Positions 9,270 to 17,266 of a stretch of DNA of 64,000 nucleotides are shown in pieces. Location: NCBI RefSeq assembly GCF_014931715.1, contig NZ_CP063164.1, forward strand, positions 1 to 64,000, written 5' to 3'. The DNA comes from Sulfurovum indicum (GTDB lineage Bacteria > Campylobacterota > Campylobacteria > Campylobacterales > Sulfurovaceae). The translations under genes and the position numbers were made by a program. Numbering within the stretch: the first letter of the stretch is position 1; each line of letters starts with the position of its first letter. The notes beneath the pieces are model-generated. The model had not been told where the DNA came from. It ran no database searches and saw only the letters and a program-made list of their open reading frames with translations.

Positions 9270-10336
9270 ATCGCTTCATTATTGACACCACCTGATTCAT
9301 TGACTTCAAGCAGTTTTTTCCAGAGTTTACGGGCCATTGCCTGATAACGTTTTGATGTTTCACAGTTTGGAGCCAATACAGTGATAGGCAGACCGCTGTC
9401 TCCACCTTCTCTAATGGCAGGCTCTATCGGTATCTCTCCCAAAACTTCTGTTTGATATGCATCTGCAAGGGGTTGGGTTGTTCCTTTGCCGAAGATATCA
9501 TACTCTTTTCCACTGTCTGGACAGATGAAACCGCTCATATTCTCTACAATACCGGCAATAGGTATATGCAACTGTGTGAACATATCCATACTTCGGATAG
9601 TATCATCCAGTGCTACTTTCTGAGGGGTAGTGACACATATACCGGAAGTGACCGGCAGGTTTTGTGCAAGAGCAAGTTGGGCATCGCCTGTACCGGGAGG
9701 CATATCAAAAAGAAGTACATCCAGATTTCCCCATGAAATATCTTCAAGCATTTGCTCGATCGCCTGTGTGACCATAGCCCCTTTCCAGATGAGAGAAGCC
9801 CCCTGTTCGACTAAAGAACCGATGGACATTACTTTTAGGTCATGTGCCAAAATAGGTTTAATGGTTTTTCCAAGAAAAATCGGCTGTTCTCCTTCAATGC
9901 CCATCATTCTTGGAATGTTCGGACCGTAAATATCTGCATCAAGCAGCCCTACGCGTTTTCCCTGCTGTGCCAGTGCAATAGCAAGATTGACAGTAGTGGT
10001 TGATTTTCCAACCCCGCCTTTTCCAGAGCTTACCATAACGAAGTTTTGAATATTGGGGAGAACATTTTTACCGTGTGAACTCGTCTCTCTGGGCATTTTC
10101 GGTTTCGTGATGGTAATATCTATCTGGAAATCTCCCAGAAAAGAGACTCTTTTAGTGATCTCTTCACGGAGTTGTGCTTCAATCTCCGGTGCAGAAGAAG
10201 GAATATCGAGCAGGATAGATACGCGTTCTTCCGAAACCGAAACCTCTTTGGTAAAACCAAAATCGACGATACTTTTCGTAAATCCGGGGTAAATGACTTG
10301 TGCCAGCTTCTTTTGAATATGCTCTTTGTTTATCAT
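9251..10336 (-). CDS. mrp: Mrp/NBP35-family iron-sulfur cluster carrier ATPase
   Basis: Mrp (ApbC) is a P-loop ATPase that binds and transfers Fe-S clusters. The 361-residue protein has an N-terminal MIP18/DUF59 domain (about 1-80), then the deviant Walker A GKGGVGKST at 105-113, the LLDADIYGPNIPRM switch region and DMPPGTGDAQL. The usual CxxC bridging-cluster site is only half present: the expected second cysteine in GFICPDSGKE is replaced, so cluster binding may differ from the standard form. The gene stands alone, convergent with the cytochrome b gene and divergent from a small membrane protein. Confidence 0.93.
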   Translation of the reverse strand: MINKEHIQKKLAQVIYPGFTKSIVDFGFTKEVSVSEERVSILLDIPSSAPEIEAQLREEITKRVSFLGDFQIDITITKPKMPRETSSHGKNVLPNIQNFVMVSSGKGGVGKSTTTVNLAIALAQQGKRVGLLDADIYGPNIPRMMGIEGEQPIFLGKTIKPILAHDLKVMSIGSLVEQGASLIWKGAMVTQAIEQMLEDISWGNLDVLLFDMPPGTGDAQLALAQNLPVTSGICVTTPQKVALDDTIRSMDMFTQLHIPIAGIVENMSGFICPDSGKEYDIFGKGTTQPLADAYQTEVLGEIPIEPAIREGGDSGLPITVLAPNCETSKRYQAMARKLWKKLLEVNESGGVNNEAIQPTVF

Positions 10337-10432
10337 AAATATCCAACCTTTTAAAAATACTGGTAAACATTATATCTTTTATAAGTATATATTTTGCTAT
10401 GATTACAGCATTAATTGGCAAGGGATGTTACG

Positions 10433-10648
10433 ATGAAAAAAGAACTTTTGATATTTACAGCTATTTTCCTCTTTTTAACGATCGGTATGCATTTTAAAGA
10501 ATGGACCTCTTATCCTGTAGAACACCTGATGGGGCTTGCAGATGCAGGAGCCTATGGCATAGGTCCCATCCACCCGCTGGTCTTCACGCTGGCTGTTTAT
10601 ATTGTTTTTGTATTGTTAAGAGGTATTGTCAGAATATTCAGGAGATAA
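10433..10648 (+). CDS. Small two-helix membrane protein, unknown function
   Basis: A 71-residue protein with a hydrophobic helix at each end (about 4-20 and 47-65) and a short loop GLADAGAYGIGPIHP. The ATG at 10433 is preferred over the upstream in-frame TTG at 10415 because AAGGGA lies seven bases before it. It stands between divergent Mrp and a convergent flavoprotein gene, so the neighbours give no clue to its role. I do not recognise a family. Confidence 0.65.
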   Translation: MKKELLIFTAIFLFLTIGMHFKEWTSYPVEHLMGLADAGAYGIGPIHPLVFTLAVYIVFVLLRGIVRIFRR

Positions 10649-10691
10649 CTCTTCTGTATATGCAAAAAGGTTCATTTTGAACTAAGATGTA

Positions 10692-11924
10692 CTACAGTTT
10701 TTGGTTTTTGGTTTTTGGTTTGGCCATTGCCTTTCCCGCTCTCATACCGCTGACCCAGGCAAAGTGAAAGTTGAATCCTCCCCTGTCTCCGTCAACATCA
10801 AGTATCTCTCCTGCAAAGTATAGACCGGGGATAATTTTTGATTCCATTGTTTCGGGGTCTATTTCTGTGGTATCTACACCGCCGGCAACTACTTCAGCTC
10901 CCTTGAATCCCCTGGTATCACTGATGCTCAGTTTGAGGTTTTTTATTGTGTAAACAAGCTTTCCTATCTCTTTTCGGTTCAGATCTTGTTCTGTCAGCGC
11001 TTTGCATTTGGACTGTTCAAGTATAATAAAGAGAAGTTTTTTGTTGAGTATACCCTGAAGCCAGAGGGCTATTGGTTTTTCACTTTGCTGTTGTACTCTT
11101 TTCATCAGGAGATTGGTAAGTTTCTCTTTGCTGAGTCCTGGCATCAGGTCGAGACTGAGTTCACAGTAGTCAAACTGTGCCAGCCGTAAGCTGACTTCAC
11201 GGCTGATATCCAGGATGGCAAGTCCACTGATACCGTAGCTGGTAAAGAGCAGGTCACCTTTCCTCTCTGTAATATATTGTCCGTTGGCATAAAGTTTGGC
11301 TATACCTGCTATTTTGACACCTGCACATCTTTTGACCCACCCGTCATCTGAACAGAGCTGTACCAGTGAAGGGTGATGTGCAATGAGGCTGTGCCCCATT
11401 TTGGCTGCAAAGGCATAGCCTGCATTGGAGCCTCCCAGTTGCGGTGCGGCAGGAGAACCGGAGGCAATGAGCAGTTTTTGGCATCTTTTTGTCCCCTGGG
11501 TAGTTTCCAGAACAAAGAGATCCTTTTCTTTGCCAATACTGGTCACTGCACAGTCACAGTATATCTCCACGCCTGCTTTTTCTGCTTCATATGTTAAAAG
11601 ATCGACCACACTGCCTGCCTGCAGTGACATTGGAAATATCTGGCCCTCTTTCCCTTCCGTAAGCTCAAGCCCTATGGAGGTGAAGAACTTTTCTACTACC
11701 GGGAAGTCATTTTCCTTGAGTACAGTTTCTACAAACTCAGGATTTTGTGAGTGAAAGCGGTTAGCGCTGATGCAGCGGTTTGAAATATTACACTTTCCAT
11801 TCCCTGAAATGAGAATTTTTTTTCCTATTTTACTGTTTTGTTCAAGCAGGGTAACATTCATACCTTCTCTTGCACACAATATGGCTGCGGTGAGTCCGCT
11901 TGCCCCTCCCCCGACAACGATCAT
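10692..11924 (-). CDS. HI0933/BaiN-family NAD(P)/FAD-dependent oxidoreductase
   Basis: A flavoprotein of the HI0933 (YhiN) family, whose substrates are mostly unknown. The FAD motif VVGGGASGLTAA lies at the very N terminus, and the family end GFNFHFAWVSGMRAGKA is present. I chose the ATG at 11924 (410 residues); the in-frame TTG at 11931 has no room for a ribosome site. The last codons are formed by a heptanucleotide repeat (10697-10717). A small lipoprotein gene ends 15 bp upstream and is probably in the same transcript. Confidence 0.88.
   Translation of the reverse strand: MIVVGGGASGLTAAILCAREGMNVTLLEQNSKIGKKILISGNGKCNISNRCISANRFHSQNPEFVETVLKENDFPVVEKFFTSIGLELTEGKEGQIFPMSLQAGSVVDLLTYEAEKAGVEIYCDCAVTSIGKEKDLFVLETTQGTKRCQKLLIASGSPAAPQLGGSNAGYAFAAKMGHSLIAHHPSLVQLCSDDGWVKRCAGVKIAGIAKLYANGQYITERKGDLLFTSYGISGLAILDISREVSLRLAQFDYCELSLDLMPGLSKEKLTNLLMKRVQQQSEKPIALWLQGILNKKLLFIILEQSKCKALTEQDLNRKEIGKLVYTIKNLKLSISDTRGFKGAEVVAGGVDTTEIDPETMESKIIPGLYFAGEILDVDGDRGGFNFHFAWVSGMRAGKAMAKPKTKNQKL
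10697..10717. repeat. Heptanucleotide tandem repeat in a coding end
   Basis: Three exact copies of GTTTTTG plus part of a fourth. They encode the Lys/Asn/Gln/Thr-rich tail of the HI0933-family protein. Since seven is not a multiple of three, a change in copy number would alter the reading frame of the last residues and the stop codon only. Confidence 0.7.
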
Positions 11925-11939
11925 CTTGTGCAATCCTTT

Positions 11940-12155
11940 TTAGAAACTCTTTTCAACAACAAAGTTGGACTCTTTAAAACGGAGATTTGTATCAGTGACC
12001 ACTCCTACGGGCATAATGAGTTTTCCTGTTGTTCTATTTACCTCTTCACTTGTTTTGTGAATAGGCATCAGTATGCTATCGGCCTCTTTACAGCCTGAAG
12101 TCAAAAACAGAAACCATAGACAGACTAGAGAGAGTAGACTTTTCTTTTTCATCAT
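11940..12155 (-). CDS. Small lipoprotein, unknown function
   Basis: A 71-residue protein with a textbook lipoprotein signal (MMKKKSLLSLVCL, lipobox LTSGC). The mature part is about 50 residues without a family I recognise; it contains TGKLIMPVGVVTDTNLRFKE. The two ATGs at 12155 and 12152 follow AAAGAGAA; the longer in-frame ORF from 12215 has no signal-like start. The gene precedes the HI0933-family gene by 15 bp and is divergent from the thiamine-binding protein gene. Confidence 0.7.
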   Translation of the reverse strand: MMKKKSLLSLVCLWFLFLTSGCKEADSILMPIHKTSEEVNRTTGKLIMPVGVVTDTNLRFKESNFVVEKSF

Positions 12156-12263
12156 TTCTCTTTTTCTAAAAGAAGGAATACTCTTTTTTGGATGATTATA
12201 GCATACAATTAACATATCTATAGGTATTTATCTGCTATCATCAACGAAAAAAGAGGAGTGATT

Positions 12264-12578
12264 ATGAGTGCATTGGTAGAGTTCAGCATGTTCCCGACAG
12301 AAAAGACACAAAGTAAGAGTGTGTTTGTAGCCAGAGTTCTGGATATCGTGGACAGAAGTGGTTTGGCGTACCAGTTGACACCGATGGGTACCATTATAGA
12401 AGCAGAAACAGTGCAGGAAGCACTGGATGTGATCAATGCTGCCTATGAGGAGCTTCAGAAAGAGTGCGGAAGGGTTTACAGCTCCATCAAGATTGACTGG
12501 AGAGAGGGACCTGTAGGCAGGTTGAATAAAAAAGTTGCATCTGTGGAAGAAAAACTTGGACGCAAGCTCAAAGCTTAG
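12264..12578 (+). CDS. MTH1187/YkoF-family thiamine-binding protein
   Basis: A 104-residue member of the MTH1187 (DUF77) family, small ferredoxin-fold proteins that bind thiamine or a related ligand. The characteristic start SALVEFSMFPTEK and the block YQLTPMGTIIEA are present. ATG at 12264 is used because AAGAGGAG ends five bases before it; the GTG two codons upstream overlaps that site. The enzyme partner, if any, is unknown. Confidence 0.88.
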   Translation: MSALVEFSMFPTEKTQSKSVFVARVLDIVDRSGLAYQLTPMGTIIEAETVQEALDVINAAYEELQKECGRVYSSIKIDWREGPVGRLNKKVASVEEKLGRKLKA

Positions 12579-12680
12579 AAGAACAAATTGTAACTGTCTG
12601 CTGTGAAGCGCTTACAGTGGCAGTACAGCAAATATTATCTTTGCCGGTATTGCGTTTAGCGTTAAACAGCTAAAATTCGA

Positions 12681-12686
12681 TATAAT
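12681..12686 (+). promoter_or_regulatory. -10 element before the DUF2892-purM pair
   Basis: TATAAT lies 27 bp before the ATG at 12714. No -35 is clear, which is normal for vegetative promoters of Campylobacterota. Confidence 0.5.
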
Positions 12687-12713
12687 CATGCTAAATTTTC
12701 ACAAGGATTTCAG

Positions 12714-12932
12714 ATGTTATGTGCTGAAAGAATGCAGCGTATTGTACAGGCAATCATATTAGGGCTCATCATGGGGCTGGCAGGTTCAAAGATGTTCGCT
12801 GCTGCGTTCATACTGACCTTTGCTATGATGCTTATGCTCTTTATAGCCGGAGTTACGGGCTTCTGCCCGGGACTGATGATCCTGAAAAAAATATTCCCGC
12901 CGTGTGAGTGCGGAGAGACGAAGGAACAGTAA
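12714..12932 (+). CDS. DUF2892-type small inner-membrane protein
   Basis: A 72-residue protein with two hydrophobic helices (about 9-25 and 28-47) and the Cys-containing end GFCPGLMILKKIFPP then CECG, typical of the DUF2892 (YgaP transmembrane-like) family. Its stop codon shares one base with the purM start (TAATG), so the two are translationally coupled. Function in this context is not known. Confidence 0.8.
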   Translation: MLCAERMQRIVQAIILGLIMGLAGSKMFAAAFILTFAMMLMLFIAGVTGFCPGLMILKKIFPPCECGETKEQ

Positions 12933-13927
12933 TGTCAAATATATCCTATAAAGATGCCGGTGTCGATATTGATGCGGGAAATGAGTTCGTAGAAGCGATC
13001 AAAGCCGATGTCAAATCGACCTTTGACAGTAACGTTATAGGGGGTATCGGTTCGTTTGCCGGGGCATATGCTCTTCCAAGCGGCTATAAAGAGCCTGTGA
13101 TCCTCTCTGCAACAGACGGGGTGGGAACCAAGCTTAAGATCGCTATAGAAAGCGGTAAGCTCAACACAGTAGGTATTGACCTGGTTGCAATGTGTGTGAA
13201 TGACCTAATCTGTAATAATGGAGTACCGATGTTCTTCCTGGACTACTATGCGACAGGAAAACTGTTACCTGAGAATGCAAAAGATGTGGTTGCCGGTATT
13301 GCAGAGGGATGCCGTAGAGCAGAGTGTGCACTTGTTGGCGGAGAAACAGCAGAGATGCCGGGGATGTATTCGGAAAATGATTTTGATCTGGCAGGTTTTG
13401 CTGTTGGGATAGCAGAGCGAAGTGAGATGGATACTGTTGCCAATGTCAAACCGGGGCAGGTGCTTATTGCCATGCCAAGTTCCGGGGTGCACTCCAACGG
13501 CTATTCACTGGTAAGAAAACTTTTCTTTGATAAACTCGGTATGAGTCTTGAAACAGAGTTTGAAGGCAAGATGCTGCTTGAGACACTGTTGGAGCCGACA
13601 CGTATTTATGTGAAAGAGTACAAATCCAACAAACAGCATATTAAAGCACTGGCACATATCACGGGAGGAGGGATTGTGGAAAATCTTCCAAGAGTACTTC
13701 CCGAAGGTATTAAAGCGGTTGTAAAAAAAGAGGATATCAGAATACTGCCCATCTTTGAATTTATGAGTCAGTATGTTGATGAAGAGGAGATGTACCGTGC
13801 CTTCAATATGGGTGTAGGGATGGTCTGGGTTGTCGAGCCTGAAAGTGTAGATGCAGTACTTGCCAATACGGATGGTTATGTCATCGGAGAGCTTGTTTCC
13901 GGAGACAGAGGTGTTGAACTGATTTAA
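12932..13927 (+). CDS. purM: Phosphoribosylformylglycinamidine cyclo-ligase
   Basis: PurM (AIR synthetase) closes the imidazole ring in purine synthesis, making aminoimidazole ribotide with ATP use. The 331-residue protein starts SNISYKDAGVDIDAGNEFV, with the ATP-binding block SATDGVGTKLKIA and the signature HITGGGIVENLPR. The ATG at 12932 overlaps the preceding stop and has AAGGA six bases upstream; the longer ORF from 12908 lacks this. Confidence 0.96.
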   Translation: MSNISYKDAGVDIDAGNEFVEAIKADVKSTFDSNVIGGIGSFAGAYALPSGYKEPVILSATDGVGTKLKIAIESGKLNTVGIDLVAMCVNDLICNNGVPMFFLDYYATGKLLPENAKDVVAGIAEGCRRAECALVGGETAEMPGMYSENDFDLAGFAVGIAERSEMDTVANVKPGQVLIAMPSSGVHSNGYSLVRKLFFDKLGMSLETEFEGKMLLETLLEPTRIYVKEYKSNKQHIKALAHITGGGIVENLPRVLPEGIKAVVKKEDIRILPIFEFMSQYVDEEEMYRAFNMGVGMVWVVEPESVDAVLANTDGYVIGELVSGDRGVELI

Positions 13928-14363
13928 CTTTTTTAATTTCTCTCCAATATGAATGGCGGCACAACTTCGCCGTCACTTATGTTCATCTATTACAACTTTT
14001 TATTGTCTTGGATATGCTTCTTTGGAACCATCTATTTTCAGTGCAAGGTTTTAGACCCTGCATATGTGCTAAAATGTGTGTATGAGAAGGAGTGTATTCA
14101 GTAAGTCAGATACAATCCCATAGGGTAAGGATTACAAACAACGGTAGTATATACGTATGATGTAATCGTGTAAATGGTGGTGAATATCCGGTGCATTATA
14201 GCAGTCCATTCAATAAATATTTTGGAAAAATAATCCTTGAAAGAAAAAAGAGTCATTTTATGTTCTGTGGTATTATCAGAGTGTTAACACACTCTATGTT
14301 AGTATATGTATATTGAATAAATATTGTTTACTGCAATGAATCTATGAAAAAGGTAGATATTTT
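13928..14363. other. 436-bp gap without a convincing gene
   Basis: No ORF with a ribosome site was found on either strand; the longest open stretches are under 20 codons behind weak starts. A weak hairpin (GGCG/CGCC) near 13953-13970 may end the purM transcript. A 7-bp stem with 4-base loop (AGAGTGT, TAAC, ACACTCT) lies at 14278-14295, about 70 bp before the response regulator ATG, and could be an operator. The region presumably carries the promoter of the two-component operon. Confidence 0.5.
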
Positions 14364-14990
14364 ATGAAACTGCTTTTGCTTGAAGATGATCAGATACTGG
14401 GTGAAACGCTTCAGCACTTTCTTGTACGCGAAGGATATGAGGTTGATCTTGCTTTAAGTGAGGAGGAAGCGGAAGAACTGACGTTTCATATAAAGTATGA
14501 CCTTTATCTTTTTGATATCAACCTCCCTTCCGGTAACGGTTTGGACTTTTTAAAGTCCCTACGCCATGCACAAGATGAGACTCCTACGATATTTATTACA
14601 GCGCTGACTGACATGGATTCTATGGCACAAGGCTTTGAACTTGATGCGATGGACTATATTAAAAAACCTTTTGAACCAGAGGAGCTTTTGATCCGGCTTA
14701 AAGCGAAGTTCCGGGATGATGTGCTCTACTATGATAAGATACAATATGATCCCAAAAACAATATTCTGCGTAAAGAGGGTGAAATTGTGCATATAGGAAA
14801 TGTACCTTGCTGTATTTTCAGCAAACTTCTGATGCGTAGAGGAAATGTGGTAACACAGGATGTACTCCTTGAGTGTCTTGAACAGCCTTCGGGAAATGCA
14901 CTGAGGGTAGCAATTGCGAAGATCAAACAGAAACTGGGTATAGAGATAATCAATATCCGCGGAGAAGGGTATATGCTTGAAGCGTTATGA
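14364..14990 (+). CDS. OmpR-family response regulator
   Basis: A 208-residue two-domain regulator. The receiver domain has the phosphorylation site Asp51 (FDINLPSGNG) and a later Lys in DYIKKPFEPEEL. The C-terminal winged helix ends with INIRGEGYMLEAL, the OmpR-family hairpin. It overlaps the kinase gene by 14 bp, so both form one unit, followed by two exported proteins. The target genes are likely this operon or the neighbouring pumps, but this is a guess from position. Confidence 0.92.
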   Translation: MKLLLLEDDQILGETLQHFLVREGYEVDLALSEEEAEELTFHIKYDLYLFDINLPSGNGLDFLKSLRHAQDETPTIFITALTDMDSMAQGFELDAMDYIKKPFEPEELLIRLKAKFRDDVLYYDKIQYDPKNNILRKEGEIVHIGNVPCCIFSKLLMRRGNVVTQDVLLECLEQPSGNALRVAIAKIKQKLGIEIINIRGEGYMLEAL

Positions 14991-16032
14991 AAAAGAGTCA
15001 CTGTTAAAAAACTTCTCTGTTTTTTTCTTTATGTTGGAAATATTGTTGATACTTCTTTTTATCGAGTTGTACCATACAGAAAAAAGAGAATACAGGCAGA
15101 CTCTGTTTCAAACTATGCAAGTGTGCAGTTATACTTTGGAGTGTGAAGATTTTAGTTTTGATTTTGTCTCTAAAGATAAAGGAAAGGCCAATACGCTGTA
15201 CGGAACAGATGAGCTGTACAGTTACTTCAGCATACCGAAATCTGACAAGTTTTATATTAAGATTGCCTACCCGTCCGCATCTCTGAAAAAAGATATGCAG
15301 AAGATCGTATCTGATCTTCTGCTAAAATTCATTTTGGCGACACTGCTGCTTTTGGGGACAGCACTTTTTTTTACTTTTTACAGTCTGAGACCGATCAGAA
15401 AAGCATTGCAACTGAATGACGAGTTCGTTAAAGATATTTTGCATGACTTCAATACGCCTATTACTTCCATGGTGCTTAATCTTAAAATGTTCAGAGCAGA
15501 ACACGGAGAGAATCTTTTTGCCAAAAGGATCTCTCACAGTATCGATACACTGCTTTTTTTGCAGAATAACCTCAAAAGTTTTCTTTTTCATACCCCTTCG
15601 CAGAAGAGAGAAATAGATATTGCCGCTTTTGCCAAAGAGCGTATGGATCTGACGGCAAATGCCTATCCAAAGATCATTTTCTCTTTTTCCCAGGAGAATA
15701 CGCTTGTCAAAATAACACATCCTGAGCTGCTGGCACGTATTTTTGACAATCTCTTAAGCAATGCGGCAAAGTACAACAAAAGCAATGGAAGTGTCAGTGT
15801 AAGCGTAAAGAGAACAAAAGTCTTTATTGAAGATACCGGAAAAGGTATTGAAAATGTGGATAAAGTGATGCAACGCTACTATAAGGAACAGGAGCGTGGG
15901 ATGGGACTGGGTCTGCATATTGTGAAAAAGCTGGTCTCGGAACTTGAGATAGAGATGCAGATGCGCTCTCAAAAGGGTAAGGGTACAACAATAGAACTGG
16001 ATTTTAAAAATCTTCCGGAGAAGTATGAATGA
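14977..16032 (+). CDS. Membrane sensor histidine kinase
   Basis: A 351-residue kinase with two membrane helices (about 14-30 and 110-130) flanking a short periplasmic sensor of about 80 residues. His156 in LHDFNTPITSM is the phosphorylation site; the ATP-binding domain has NLLSNAAKYNK, DTGKGI and GMGLGL. The start is a TTG at 14977 with GGAGAAGG six bases upstream; no in-frame ATG precedes the first helix. It is coupled to the response regulator on one side and to a small exported protein on the other (4-bp overlap). Confidence 0.9.
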   Translation: MKRYEKESLLKNFSVFFFMLEILLILLFIELYHTEKREYRQTLFQTMQVCSYTLECEDFSFDFVSKDKGKANTLYGTDELYSYFSIPKSDKFYIKIAYPSASLKKDMQKIVSDLLLKFILATLLLLGTALFFTFYSLRPIRKALQLNDEFVKDILHDFNTPITSMVLNLKMFRAEHGENLFAKRISHSIDTLLFLQNNLKSFLFHTPSQKREIDIAAFAKERMDLTANAYPKIIFSFSQENTLVKITHPELLARIFDNLLSNAAKYNKSNGSVSVSVKRTKVFIEDTGKGIENVDKVMQRYYKEQERGMGLGLHIVKKLVSELEIEMQMRSQKGKGTTIELDFKNLPEKYE

Positions 16033-16391
16033 AAGTGGTGCTGATCACTTTTTTTATACTGCTGCATAGTGTGTTGATCCAGGCGGAGAATATTGATATG
16101 CAGATAGAAGCCATACAGAAGGCACCGGTGGCAGAGCGTTTTAAATTGATGAACGCACTGAAAAAGCGTCTGGTCAAGATGAAAGAGAAGGAACGGCTTA
16201 AAGCACTTTCAAAACTGCGACTGAGCACGAAGAGCAAACATGCAAAAAAGGTCATCGACAAGGTGGAAAAGGATACAAAACGTATTTTCAAACAGCATTT
16301 GGAGAATGAAATGGAGAGTCATATAGAAAATGAAGTAGAGAATCAGGTTCAGGGGTATAATGAAGATCATGAAGGAGGCGATGATGATTAA
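16029..16391 (+). CDS. Exported Lys/Glu-rich protein of unknown function
   Basis: A 120-residue protein with a signal peptide (VVLITFFILLHSVLIQA), then a highly charged helical region (about 40-95, alternating Lys/Arg and Glu) and an acidic tail ending EGGDDD. It could be a periplasmic stress or metal-binding partner of the kinase, since it overlaps the kinase gene by 4 bp. I do not recognise a family, and the acidic tail as a metal site is a guess. Confidence 0.7.
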   Translation: MKVVLITFFILLHSVLIQAENIDMQIEAIQKAPVAERFKLMNALKKRLVKMKEKERLKALSKLRLSTKSKHAKKVIDKVEKDTKRIFKQHLENEMESHIENEVENQVQGYNEDHEGGDDD

Positions 16392-17193
16392 ACCGTTTTA
16401 TGTACTCCTGTTATTAACAGGAGGATTGTGTGCTAAAGAGATTTCCGATAAGGATTTTGATGGTGTACCGGACAGTTTGGATGAGTGTCCGAATACCCCT
16501 TTTCTTAATCAGGTGGATGCCAAAGGCTGTACTACGGTCGAGCTCCGTCTTCCTGATGAGACAGACTTTGACAGTTTGACTGTGACACTGACAAACGGCT
16601 ATGAGAACAATGATGATATGCCAAGCAGGAATAAACAGTACCGAACCAAAATACAGATCAACTATTACCATAATGACTGGGGTTATTCCCTCCGTACTTC
16701 CTACTGCACAGAGGAAGAGAATATGGATCTCGGGGATACGACACTAAAGGTGAGAAAACGTTTCAGACTGAGTCCGGAACTTCGTCTGAATCTTGGTGCA
16801 GGTGTCAAGCTGCCGACGTATAGCTTTACAGGAAACAGAACAGATTATAAACTCTACAGTTCTCTCTATTACTATCCCTCAGAAGGGCTTTCTCTTTTTG
16901 GAGGATTGAACTATACATTTATCCGGGATGAAGAGCTCATGGGAGAATTGCAGAACAGAAGCAGTCTCTTTGTTGGAACAGGGTATTTCTTTACGCAACG
17001 CCTGTATGCCAACTTTAGCTATGCTTATGAAGAGAGTAAATACAGGGATGAACATGCAGAGCATTCTCTCTCCGGAACACTCTTTTATCAGGTGACAGAT
17101 AAATGGTTTGCTACACTTTACTATAAACAGGATATCCTGGATGAGGATCTGCATGATGAACTCTATTTTGGTATAGGTTACAAGTTTTGGTAG
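16384..17193 (+). CDS. Outer-membrane barrel-like protein with calcium-binding repeat
   Basis: A 269-residue exported protein. After the signal (MIKPFYVLLLLTGGLCA) comes one thrombospondin type 3-like calcium repeat (DKDFDGVPDSLDECPNTP). The rest is rich in alternating aromatic strands and ends in GIGYKFW, a typical outer-membrane beta-barrel C terminus. The ATG at 16384 is five bases after AGGAGG; the ATG at 16381 is also possible. It overlaps the preceding gene by 8 bp and closes the two-component operon. Confidence 0.7.
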   Translation: MIKPFYVLLLLTGGLCAKEISDKDFDGVPDSLDECPNTPFLNQVDAKGCTTVELRLPDETDFDSLTVTLTNGYENNDDMPSRNKQYRTKIQINYYHNDWGYSLRTSYCTEEENMDLGDTTLKVRKRFRLSPELRLNLGAGVKLPTYSFTGNRTDYKLYSSLYYYPSEGLSLFGGLNYTFIRDEELMGELQNRSSLFVGTGYFFTQRLYANFSYAYEESKYRDEHAEHSLSGTLFYQVTDKWFATLYYKQDILDEDLHDELYFGIGYKFW

Positions 17194-17224
17194 GTTTTCA
17201 GAAAATAGATGAGAGGTATGAAGA

Positions 17225-17248
17225 GAAGGCAAAGTTCACTTTGCCTTC
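17225..17248. terminator. Bidirectional terminator hairpin
   Basis: A perfect 10-bp stem (GAAGGCAAAG against CTTTGCCTTC) with loop TTCA lies between the barrel-like gene and the convergent cytochrome gene. The stem can form in both transcripts, fitting a shared terminator. Confidence 0.7.
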
Positions 17249-17266
17249 ATGGTAGAGAGAGGAGTA

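Noticed and set aside
14080-14125. Short ORF (MRRSV...) in the 436-bp gap
   Set aside because: Only 13 codons and no ribosome site.
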